Part shown: positions 1 through 6,934 of the stretch, piece by piece
How positions within the stretch are numbered: position 1 is the stretch's first letter
How the letters are laid out: each line of letters begins with the position of its first letter
From: an uncultured Bacteriovoracaceae bacterium
GTDB taxonomy: Bacteria > Bdellovibrionota > Bacteriovoracia > Bacteriovoracales > Bacteriovoracaceae
NCBI GenBank assembly: GCA_937952395.1
Contig: CALFYV010000387.1
Span: 1 to 9,225 of the forward strand
Length of the DNA: 9,225 nt
Reading direction: 5' to 3'
Notes under the pieces: model-generated
What the model was told of the DNA's origin: nothing
The model's database searches: none
The model's input: only the letters and a program-made list of their open reading frames with translations
Translations under genes and position numbers: made by a program

Positions 1-587
1 TGATTCACTAAATTTGAAGCCCCCGAAATGATTTCAGTTCCCAAGTCTCCCGCTATTGAAATAGTCATCACTGCTGCATGAGGTAATGTTGTCTTACTCG
101 TTACTTCAACAAAATGCATGATCCCACTGAAACCTCCGGCACTGATCGCGAGGGTACCTGAAAGAATGTCTAATAAATCTGCTCCGCGCGCTAATCCTAG
201 TGTGGTATCAAGGTCTAACTCTAAAACCTCACCTGTCTTAAGCGCTATGCTTCCAAGGGCACTTCCAGCATTAGGAGCTATGTTATTATTTATTTGATCT
301 CGGTTTACTGCCGCATTGATCAAGTTCGATGCTCCCTTCACAACCAAAAATACACCGGCACCCGTTCCAACTCCCGTAAGAACCAAAACGCATCCACTTG
401 CTAGTTCACAAAAACCACTAACGATCTCCCAGTTATTAGAACTGAGGGCTTTCATTTTTTGTTCATCTGTTAAAGTCTTTATTTCATATTTTTTTTGAAT
501 ATTATAAGCTATTCCAGCTGAATCTTGAGAAAAAGAAAGATTGTTTGAAATCATTATCGTCATGAGTATTAAAACCAGTTTTTTCAT
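1..587 (-). CDS. Partial exported protein of unknown function (N-terminal 195 codons, runs off the left edge)
   Basis: An open frame without any stop runs from an ATG at 587 to the window edge, so the C-terminus is missing. The start is fixed by AAGGA at 596-600, eight bases upstream. Residues 1-20 form a signal peptide: MKK, a hydrophobic core, then S-F-S before Gln21, a likely signal peptidase I site. The mature part begins with a short polar stretch, then two cysteines (Cys60, Cys66) in G-F-C-E-L-A-S-G-C that could form a disulfide. A Gly/Val/Ala-rich hydrophobic segment follows at about 66-93, with further Gly/Ala/Ile-rich segments at about 138-158 and 170-190. Paired glycine-rich hydrophobic helices can mean membrane insertion or a helical hairpin, but I recognise no family. 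It lies 133 bases downstream of the kinase gene on the same strand but has its own promoter candidate, so it is probably transcribed separately. The reading frame and export signal are secure; the function is unknown. Confidence 0.82.
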   Translation of the reverse strand, partial: MKKLVLILMTIMISNNLSFSQDSAGIAYNIQKKYEIKTLTDEQKMKALSSNNWEIVSGFCELASGCVLVLTGVGTGAGVFLVVKGASNLINAAVNRDQINNNIAPNAGSALGSIALKTGEVLELDLDTTLGLARGADLLDILSGTLAISAGGFSGIMHFVEVTSKTTLPHAAVMTISIAGDLGTEIISGASNLVN

Positions 588-595
588 TGAAATTA

Positions 596-600
596 TCCTT
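596..600 (-). promoter_or_regulatory. Ribosome binding site of the partial exported protein
   Basis: AAGGA on the minus strand lies eight bases before the ATG at 587. It supports this start for a gene that is open at the window edge. Confidence 0.7.
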
Positions 601-624
601 CGTTAATTATTTGCAGGTATAGAG

Positions 625-641
625 AGCAAGAATAATGCCAA
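625..641 (-). promoter_or_regulatory. Candidate sigma-54 (RpoN) -24/-12 promoter
   Basis: The minus strand reads TTGGCATTATTCTTGCT. This matches the known sigma-54 pattern TTGGCAC(G/A)-N4-TTGC(A/T) at nearly every informative position, including the essential GG and GC separated by exactly ten bases. The inferred transcription start is near 614, giving a leader of about 27 bases that contains the AAGGA ribosome site of the exported protein. A sigma-70 reading of the same region is weaker: TATACC is present, but no good -35 lies at 16-18 bases. If real, the gene needs an RpoN activator bound upstream, which would lie in or near the end of the kinase gene. Short motifs arise by chance in AT-rich DNA, but the placement is right. 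Confidence 0.5.
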
Positions 642-720
642 TAAAAAAGTGAAAAAGAATTAAATTTCAATAGGTTGGTAACACTAAAACAGAGGCAAGG
701 TGTACAAATGTCTAATAATT

Positions 721-3327
721 TTACTGTCTTCTAAAAGGCACTTGAATAATAAACTTGGTACCTTTACCGACCTCAGACTCCACCCAAATAGTACCGCCAA
801 GTTTTTTACAGACATCCATGATAGCGTCCATTCCAACTCCACGGCCAGAGATATCTGTGACTTCGGTATTGGTTGAAAAGCCGGCTGAGAAAATTTGCTG
901 AATAACTTCCTTGTCATTCATATTTTTAACTTTATCTTCAAATCCATTTTGGATCATTTTCTTTCTAATAATATCTGGATTAACTCCACCACCATCATCT
1001 TTCATCATGACTTGCAGTAATGGCCCATTATCTGAAGGCATCACCTCAACGAAGAATTGAATTGTTCCTTTTCTCGGTTTGCCTCTTTCTTCTCTTTTAG
1101 CAGGAGCTTCAATTCCATGATCAATAGCGTTTCTAACAGCGTGAACAAGACTAGAGAATAGTTCATCATAAATTTTGCCATTGAGTCTTAATTCCTCACC
1201 ATGAATTTCAAGGGGATTAATTTCTTTTCCAAGCTTGAGCGCTACTTCTTCAGCTAAATCTACATAAGGAGCTAAGAATTTTGATACTGACTCTGAATAA
1301 ATGGAATCGATATAATCATTAAGTAGTTCATCGTGAACATTATGTTTTTTCATTTTTTCAAAAAACTTTTGCAAATTATTAACTGGAATCTCAAGTCCTT
1401 TGTCAAAATTATTCCAACCTTTAATACCAATAATTTTTTTATTTTCTTCCACAAATTTCTCAAAAATGCCTTCCATTTTATCGAACATTTTAATTAATTC
1501 TTCATATTTCGCTTTCTTCTGTCCCTCTGGAGAATTTTTAATGTCGGTGATGGCCCCTTCGATTTCATGAGCGTAGTGATGAACTTCTATCATAGCGAAA
1601 AGTCCTGAGTTTCCTTTGAGGGTGTGCATTCCTCTAAAGAGAACGTCTTCTCTTAATTCCCCACTTTCAGGCTGCTTACCCGATTTTATAAACTCTCTAG
1701 TTTCATTTAAATATTTTCTCGTCTCTTGGAGAAACTTGATAAATTGCCCTTTGTTACTCATCATTTTGACAATCATTTCCACAAATTTTCTCTCTTTTTC
1801 TGTTTTGTCGGTTGCCACCACAACGACTCCACTTATTTTTTGATTTTCATCACGAATGGGATTGTATTCAATAAAAATAGAGCGATCACTTCGGTTAACT
1901 TTCAAAGGGGCCATGGTGGCCATATCTTGAAATGGAAGATCCTCTGCAATCATCGATCGGCAAAAGTTTTTAAAATCATCTTTTTCAGCTTCGGGTAAGT
2001 TAAGAAGTTCGCCTACAAATTTGCCGGGAGGTTTGGTATCAAAAATCTTCTCGCTAGCTTTAGAGTAGACGGGAAGAACTTGGCCGTTATCATCAAAAAT
2101 GAAAAAGCCTTGCCCAAGACTATCGACCATAGCTTCTTGTAGTTTAAGTGCTTTATTAAGTTCTGCCGTTCGCTCTTCTACTTTTTGCTCTAGTTTTTCA
2201 TTGTATTCTTTTAGTTCATTCATGAGCACTGAAACTTTGAGTGCCATTAAATTAAACGACTCTCCAAGTTTGCCTATCTCATCTTCACCTTCTACTGCAA
2301 CTTTTATAGCAAAATTTCCTTTTCCAATTTCTTCTGCACCAGTTAAAAGCTTGCGCAATGAATCGGTTAGTTTGTTAGAAGCGATAACACTTAAAATCAT
2401 CGATAGTGAAATAATGAAAATAAGAAAGATAAGAGATTTCACTATGAGCGTGAATACTGCTTTAAGTGCTGATTCCTTATCTAAAATTGAAACAATGGTA
2501 TAGCCCAGCTCAGGTAATCTTGAATATGCTACCAGTAGCGTAGGCTTATTAAGTTCTTGCGCCTCCAGTGTACCCATGTCAAATTTATTAGTTTGAATTT
2601 TTTGATAAAAATTTAGGCTATTAAAATTATTTGTTTTATTATCCCAGACATTATTTTTACCCATGATAACTTTACCTTCATTATCAATAAGAAAATTATC
2701 GAAAAGAGCATCACTGTAAAAAGAGTTTAAAATAATTTCAGATTGAAAAACTGTGGCTATAAGAAAACCTTCACCTGATCGAGTCTTATAAATATTGAAT
2801 AGAGCAAACATACCCTTTTTTGCATTAACCACTTTAACAATTTGGTTTTTAGTTAAAACTTCAGAAAAAGCTGTGGTCACATTTTTTTCAATAAACATCT
2901 GAACATTGGTATCTGCTTCTTCTTTAACTAGTTCACCTGCAATAGCAAAGTCTGTTACTCCAGTATTGGCCAAAACTTTGATCAATAATAATTTTTTTTC
3001 ATTTTTAAAAACATTTTCTGATAATTTATCAAAACTTTGATTAGACGAATTTAGTCCAGTTAAAATGACATCTCTTGTTTTTTCAACAATTTCTAACTCA
3101 CTCACTAGCTGACGAGCTAATGTTTGTGAATTAGTCAGGTTTGTACTGTAAATATAGGCCAATTTATCTTCTTCAAAGATACTTTTGGCCATAAATAAGT
3201 AAGACACCAGTGAAAACACCGGTGCAAGTACCAAAAGTACTAGAAGTTTATATTTGAGAGAGACTTTACGAAACATACGCTCTCTTTTTATTAATGAAGA
3301 AGATATGACCTCCTCATTCTTAAACAT
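721..3327 (-). CDS. Membrane-bound CheA-like hybrid sensor kinase: Cache-like sensor, HAMP, PAS, Hpt, HATPase
   Basis: This is a signal-transducing histidine kinase of 868 residues. After a short cytoplasmic tail come a membrane segment (about 27-46), a periplasmic sensor of about 245 residues (47-291, size typical of a double Cache domain), a second membrane segment (292-315), HAMP (about 316-370), a coiled coil (370-400) and a PAS domain (about 400-505). An Hpt domain follows (about 510-630) with phospho-acceptor His568 in H-T-L-K-G. The CheA-type ATPase comes last, with N box H-A-V-R-N-A-I-D-H-G-I-E (729-740), D-D-G-G-G (777-781) and G-R-G-V-G-M-D (828-834). The ATPase ends the protein: no CheW-like domain and no receiver follow. 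His568 is therefore probably phosphorylated by the CheA-type domain in response to a periplasmic ligand, but coupling to chemoreceptor arrays is unlikely. The output regulator is not identifiable. The start is uncertain: Met18 (ATG at 3276) gives a more usual anchor tail (MFRKVSLKYK), and the likely promoter sits almost on top of the first ATG. It is transcribed divergently from the FecR-type gene. Confidence 0.93.
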   Translation of the reverse strand: MFKNEEVISSSLIKRERMFRKVSLKYKLLVLLVLAPVFSLVSYLFMAKSIFEEDKLAYIYSTNLTNSQTLARQLVSELEIVEKTRDVILTGLNSSNQSFDKLSENVFKNEKKLLLIKVLANTGVTDFAIAGELVKEEADTNVQMFIEKNVTTAFSEVLTKNQIVKVVNAKKGMFALFNIYKTRSGEGFLIATVFQSEIILNSFYSDALFDNFLIDNEGKVIMGKNNVWDNKTNNFNSLNFYQKIQTNKFDMGTLEAQELNKPTLLVAYSRLPELGYTIVSILDKESALKAVFTLIVKSLIFLIFIISLSMILSVIASNKLTDSLRKLLTGAEEIGKGNFAIKVAVEGEDEIGKLGESFNLMALKVSVLMNELKEYNEKLEQKVEERTAELNKALKLQEAMVDSLGQGFFIFDDNGQVLPVYSKASEKIFDTKPPGKFVGELLNLPEAEKDDFKNFCRSMIAEDLPFQDMATMAPLKVNRSDRSIFIEYNPIRDENQKISGVVVVATDKTEKERKFVEMIVKMMSNKGQFIKFLQETRKYLNETREFIKSGKQPESGELREDVLFRGMHTLKGNSGLFAMIEVHHYAHEIEGAITDIKNSPEGQKKAKYEELIKMFDKMEGIFEKFVEENKKIIGIKGWNNFDKGLEIPVNNLQKFFEKMKKHNVHDELLNDYIDSIYSESVSKFLAPYVDLAEEVALKLGKEINPLEIHGEELRLNGKIYDELFSSLVHAVRNAIDHGIEAPAKREERGKPRKGTIQFFVEVMPSDNGPLLQVMMKDDGGGVNPDIIRKKMIQNGFEDKVKNMNDKEVIQQIFSAGFSTNTEVTDISGRGVGMDAIMDVCKKLGGTIWVESEVGKGTKFIIQVPFRRQ
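3308..3315 (-). promoter_or_regulatory. Strong Shine-Dalgarno-like sequence inside the kinase N-terminus without a matching start
   Basis: GAGGAGGT lies in codons 5-7 of the longer kinase reading. No ATG, GTG or TTG occurs 4-12 bases downstream in any frame; the next ATG (3276) is 32 bases away. Neither ATG has a good ribosome site of its own: AAAAGG is only one base before the first, and only GAGAG precedes Met18. It may be a ribosome standby site, an AUA start, or chance. Confidence 0.25.
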
Positions 3328-3337
3328 GCCTTTTCAT

Positions 3338-3366
3338 AATATAATTATAAATAAAAGAAGTTTTAA
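3338..3366 (-). promoter_or_regulatory. Candidate sigma-70-type promoter of the kinase gene
   Basis: On the minus strand, TTAAAA (3366-3361) is followed after 17 bases by TATATT (3343-3338). A perfect TATAAT also lies just upstream at 3349-3344 but lacks a good -35. Either places the transcript start at about 3331-3337, only 4-10 bases before the first ATG of the kinase. This favours the downstream start at 3276. The area is very AT-rich, so chance matches are likely. Confidence 0.35.
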
Positions 3367-3387
3367 AAAACACTGGGCACAAATGGC

Positions 3388-3415
3388 TTAACTTATTGAA
3401 AAGTAAAATAATAAT
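3388..3415 (+). promoter_or_regulatory. Weak candidate promoter of the FecR-type operon
   Basis: TTAACT (3388-3393) and AATAAT (3410-3415) lie 16 bases apart. The implied transcript start near 3422 would leave almost no leader before the ATG at 3425, which also has no Shine-Dalgarno sequence. This 97-base divergent intergenic region (3328-3424) is the only place the operon promoter can be if it is local. No clear operator was seen. Confidence 0.22.
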
Positions 3416-3424
3416 GTACCAATT

Positions 3425-6400
3425 ATGAACATGTTGAGTTTTACAGATAAATCCAAACGAGTTGATACCGTTATTATTACGGTAGCTGCAATCTTTCTGT
3501 TTGCGTCAGGACTTTTGATCCTGGATGACCGTTTTTTATTTCAAAATTTAATGGTACAAAAGCAACGAATTCAAGAAAATCCAGTAGCTACCCTAACTCA
3601 AGCAAGTAATGATGTTCGAAAAAAATTACCCGGTGACTTAGTCTGGATACCCGTGAGTGGAAACCAAAGAGTCGTAGAGAACGAAACAATTTTTACTGGT
3701 CCTGATTCAACTGTGCTGGTTAAATTTGATGATGGTACTGAATTCACTTTAGAACCAGATAGTATGGTTATTATTCAAAAACAAGCAGACAAAGCCAATA
3801 TTAATATTGCTCTTGGTGGGATTACTGGAAAACTGGGAAAGAATGTAAAACTTAAAGCAAACGGTAATGATGATTTTGAATTAAGCTCTGACTCAGGAGC
3901 GGAAATTAATTTAAATGTAAGTGCAGATAAGGGTCCTAAGGTTGATATCCTTTCAGGAAATGCAGACTTCAATACAATTGATGGAAAACAGCAATTAGCG
4001 CAAAATCAAACTATAGAACTGGAAAAAGGAAAAATTGCCAATATTCGTCAACACCAAATCAAACTCACGGCGCCTCTTGTTAATCAACGTATTATTATGT
4101 CTCCTAAAGAAAAAGTCACTTTTTCCTGGAAAGCTCTCATCGCAGCCGATGAGTTTCAATTTGAATTTAGTACTCATAGAGATTTCACCGAGAATTTTTT
4201 TAAAAAGAAAACAAAAGATTTAGACTTTGTTCTACCAAGACCTAAAAAAGAAGGAGACTATTTCTGGCGCGTAAAACTTTATAAGGCTTCACAGCTTATT
4301 TCAGAAAGTCTCCCTAGAAAAATCATTATTGTTCATGAAAAACCACCCACCTTAATTCTACCCAACGACAACGAAGTCCTCGAGTATCCCTATTTAGTTA
4401 AATACCTTGACTCTCCAAAGACTGCGATGTTCGACGTTAATTTTAAATGGGATTACGTATTAGATATTAATAAAACTCAAATCCAGTTTGCCCGTGACAA
4501 AAAATTTAAAGAAATAGTGGCTGATGAAAGTAGCGATGTGACCTTCCTAAAAAAGCAATTACCCCCAGGTAAATATTATTGGCGAGCGCGGATTCAAGAT
4601 AAAAAAGTGGAGTTAAGAACATGGTCTGATGTAGGTTCTTTTAAAATTCAATTAAATAATGCGGATTTGAAACCTAAACTTATTCATCCTATTAATAAAA
4701 ATAAACTCATACAATATGACTTCTCACTTTTAATTGGATTTGAGTGGGAGAAATTAGAAAATGTGAAAGAATATAGAATAGAAATTGCAAGTAAAAAAGA
4801 TTTCTCTGATGATTCTGTACTTTTAATTGATGCAACTGAAAATAATACATTTGAATGGGAGACAAAAGATAAGAAGAAATTCTATTGGCGTGTACGGGCC
4901 ATAACTGATGAAGGTGTATTAACTCATTACAGCGAAATAGAAGAGTTTCTTGTCGAAGATCCTCCTCCTCCAAAGCCTCCTGAACTAAAAGAAAACGAAG
5001 TAAAAAAAGAATTCAGCATAAATAAGATTTTTCATTTCTTATATAATCTTATTATTCCTTCTGCCTACGCTGAGGAACCGCTAACAGATGTTAAATTGGA
5101 ATGGGAAGAAGTGGAAAGGGCAGTCAAATATAAAATTGAAATTTCCCCTACTCGCTCATTTAAAAAAAATCTTCTAGAAAAAGAAGTTAAAAAGACAAAA
5201 TTTATTTGGCAACACGACCAAGCGGGAAACTACTACTGGCGAGTTCGGGCCATTGATAAAAAAGACATTATTGGTGAAGTCAGTAAAACGGGTATTATTA
5301 AACTGCGTTTTAATCAGCCAAAGCCGATTATCGTCAATAGCTATCAGGAAGAAATAACACAAGAAAATCAAAATAAAAAAAAACTCTCTGTAAAACTTAG
5401 TTGGGAAAAAGATAAGATTGCTAGTTTTTACCAAGTTCAAATTTCTGACGATCCCAATTTCTCTAACGCTTCATTAATTAAAACTCAAGAAGACCATATC
5501 AATTATGAAATCCCTTTTTTAAATGAATACCACTGGCGTGTGCGCTCACTAGATAAGGTAGGAAGGATTGCAAGTGATTTTTGTGATAGTATTACAATAG
5601 TTGCTCAGCCTATTATCTCTGAACTTGAAGTCAAACTAGAAAAACCAATTAAACTTTTTCGCTACCGCTATTCAGAAGATAGTACTCCTGCTATCAAATT
5701 GTCTTGGCAACCGGTTTCCCACGTAAGTGAATACCTTCTTGAGATAGCTCAAGATTCTAGTTTTGATAAAATTATACTGAATCAAAAAGTAAAAAAAAAT
5801 TCTTATGACTTCGAGGCCAAAGCGCCATTACGCCCACATTTTTATTGGAGGGTTCGTGCACTAAATCCTTACTCACAAACTGATTGGTCTGAGAAGCGAA
5901 GATTTATTATTATTTCCAATGAAAACCTCGATGTACCAGAAATGATCTATCCAAGTTCAAACACTTTCGCTGGTAAAAACGAATTTGATGAAGTTTATTT
6001 TGAATGGAGTCCTGTCACGGAAGCTTTGAGTTATATTATTGAAATTGGTGTAGATAAAGATTTTAAATTTGGGAAAAAAATCTACCTTGCCTCAAACCCC
6101 AAGGCTAGAATCAAACTAAAAACTCGTTCTACATATTTCTATAGAATTCGCTCTACTTTTATTATTCCTCATGACGAAAATGTTTCAGAACTCAGGGTCG
6201 TTCCGCAAAAGGCCATTGGCAAACCAAGCGAAGTATTTTCTTTCAACCTTAATAAGGGGTACACCGGTCAATTGGAAATGGAACTAGGAGTAAGTGATTT
6301 TTCATTCACCAACAATGTTGAAACTCCCACCGCCAATATCATCAAAGGAACTGCAAAATCAGCTGGTTTTTCTGGCCTAATTAGCTACAAATGGTATCCC

Positions 6401-6934
6401 AAAGCTTTTTCTGGGAATTGGGGGTTCGGTTTTGGGCATGAGAGAGGTTCGGCCCAAATGCTTTTTGTAGATGAAAATGGAACAAACCTCGGTGACTTTC
6501 ACTTCGAAACTCAAGATACTCGCGCTATCCTAAGCTACCGAACTAGTTTTGGAAGAAATACTTCTTTTGAAACTAATATGGGATTTTCTTATTCTCGCAG
6601 GGCCTATCCTTTTTTAGTCTCAGGAATTTATGAAAGCAAACTTACCCAGCATACATATTACGAACAAGAATTTGTACTCAGGCTTTACAGTAAAAAAGTT
6701 CTTTATCATCTATTAGGCCTCAAACTCACTCAGAACTTAACTAATTCAGGCGATGCTTTCACTTATATGCCTTGGTATGAACTACGCTATTATAAGGAAA
6801 ATATCTGGTACGGTTTTAAACTCAAATACCATGCTCAAGAAGTGGGCTATGGCTTCGATGAAAACTACCCGCAAAATGATAAGTTTCAAATAAACGCCAC
6901 CTCTGTCGCTTTCACAACTGGAATAGGATTTTAA
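3425..6934 (+). CDS. Envelope protein: membrane anchor, FecR-like domain, seven WRVR fibronectin-like repeats, C-terminal beta-barrel-like domain
   Basis: This 1169-residue protein has a hydrophobic segment at 14-33 (signal anchor or uncleaved signal) after a positive N-terminus. A FecR-type domain follows at about 70-205, with the family-like run of V-E-N-E-T-I-F-T-G-P-D-S-T, then D-D-G-T-E-F-T-L-E. Seven repeats of roughly 100 residues come next. Each has an early aromatic-W motif (Trp235, 342, 441, 560, 661, 761, 861) and, 43-47 residues later, a Y-Y-W-R-V-R-A-type motif (279, 384, 486, 603, 702, 806; degenerate F-Y-R-I-R-S at 905). The pattern suits fibronectin III-like beta sandwiches. 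Residues from about 945 to the end alternate polar and aromatic strands with G-F-G-F-G turns and finish in Phe1169, typical of outer-membrane beta barrels. A proline hinge (513-519) and a signal-peptide-like stretch (534-551) interrupt repeats 3 and 4. No Shine-Dalgarno is visible; ATG at 3431 is an alternative start. The role is unknown, perhaps an envelope-spanning structural or sensory protein. FecR domains are known from anti-sigma regulation, but no sigma factor gene lies here. Confidence 0.85.
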   Translation: MNMLSFTDKSKRVDTVIITVAAIFLFASGLLILDDRFLFQNLMVQKQRIQENPVATLTQASNDVRKKLPGDLVWIPVSGNQRVVENETIFTGPDSTVLVKFDDGTEFTLEPDSMVIIQKQADKANINIALGGITGKLGKNVKLKANGNDDFELSSDSGAEINLNVSADKGPKVDILSGNADFNTIDGKQQLAQNQTIELEKGKIANIRQHQIKLTAPLVNQRIIMSPKEKVTFSWKALIAADEFQFEFSTHRDFTENFFKKKTKDLDFVLPRPKKEGDYFWRVKLYKASQLISESLPRKIIIVHEKPPTLILPNDNEVLEYPYLVKYLDSPKTAMFDVNFKWDYVLDINKTQIQFARDKKFKEIVADESSDVTFLKKQLPPGKYYWRARIQDKKVELRTWSDVGSFKIQLNNADLKPKLIHPINKNKLIQYDFSLLIGFEWEKLENVKEYRIEIASKKDFSDDSVLLIDATENNTFEWETKDKKKFYWRVRAITDEGVLTHYSEIEEFLVEDPPPPKPPELKENEVKKEFSINKIFHFLYNLIIPSAYAEEPLTDVKLEWEEVERAVKYKIEISPTRSFKKNLLEKEVKKTKFIWQHDQAGNYYWRVRAIDKKDIIGEVSKTGIIKLRFNQPKPIIVNSYQEEITQENQNKKKLSVKLSWEKDKIASFYQVQISDDPNFSNASLIKTQEDHINYEIPFLNEYHWRVRSLDKVGRIASDFCDSITIVAQPIISELEVKLEKPIKLFRYRYSEDSTPAIKLSWQPVSHVSEYLLEIAQDSSFDKIILNQKVKKNSYDFEAKAPLRPHFYWRVRALNPYSQTDWSEKRRFIIISNENLDVPEMIYPSSNTFAGKNEFDEVYFEWSPVTEALSYIIEIGVDKDFKFGKKIYLASNPKARIKLKTRSTYFYRIRSTFIIPHDENVSELRVVPQKAIGKPSEVFSFNLNKGYTGQLEMELGVSDFSFTNNVETPTANIIKGTAKSAGFSGLISYKWYPKAFSGNWGFGFGHERGSAQMLFVDENGTNLGDFHFETQDTRAILSYRTSFGRNTSFETNMGFSYSRRAYPFLVSGIYESKLTQHTYYEQEFVLRLYSKKVLYHLLGLKLTQNLTNSGDAFTYMPWYELRYYKENIWYGFKLKYHAQEVGYGFDENYPQNDKFQINATSVAFTTGIGF
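5024..5077 (+). other. Internal signal-peptide-like segment in the repeat protein
   Basis: Residues 534-551 read K-I-F-H-F-L-Y-N-L-I-I-P-S-A-Y-A-E-E, preceded by a Lys-containing stretch. This is a basic/hydrophobic run ending in an A-x-A motif before Glu550, as in a signal peptidase I site, yet it sits in the middle of a large protein after a proline-rich hinge. No in-frame ATG, GTG or TTG was seen close before it that could make it a separate N-terminus. It could be a processing site or the scar of a gene fusion. Confidence 0.45.
6925..6928 (+). promoter_or_regulatory. Ribosome binding site of the receiver-like gene, inside the end of the upstream gene
   Basis: AGGA lies five bases before the ATG at 6934, within the last codons of the FecR-type gene. 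With the one-base stop/start overlap (TAATG) it supports the first ATG over the alternative at 6949 and suggests translational coupling. Confidence 0.6.

Noticed and set aside
316..498. 60-residue plus-strand open frame near the left edge
   Set aside because: It is opposite the exported-protein frame, which has a signal peptide, a ribosome site and a promoter candidate.
588..720. Rho-independent terminator after the kinase gene
   Set aside because: I found no stem of useful length followed by a T-run between the kinase stop and the exported-protein start.
684..917. 77-residue minus-strand open frame at the 3' end of the kinase gene
   Set aside because: It lies in another frame across the conserved ATPase G2 region of the kinase; it has no domain or ribosome site and is a shadow.
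2099..2503. 134-residue plus-strand open frame opposite the kinase
   Set aside because: Antisense to HAMP/PAS codons, Ser-rich composition typical of antisense shadow frames, no ribosome site.
3374..3390. Possible sigma-54 site (TGGGCACAAATGGCTT) in the divergent intergenic region
   Set aside because: The GG and GC elements are not ten bases apart and the TTGC part is missing.
4707..4973. 88-residue minus-strand open frame opposite the repeat protein
   Set aside because: It reads the complement of conserved WRVR repeats; the plus-strand protein accounts for this region.
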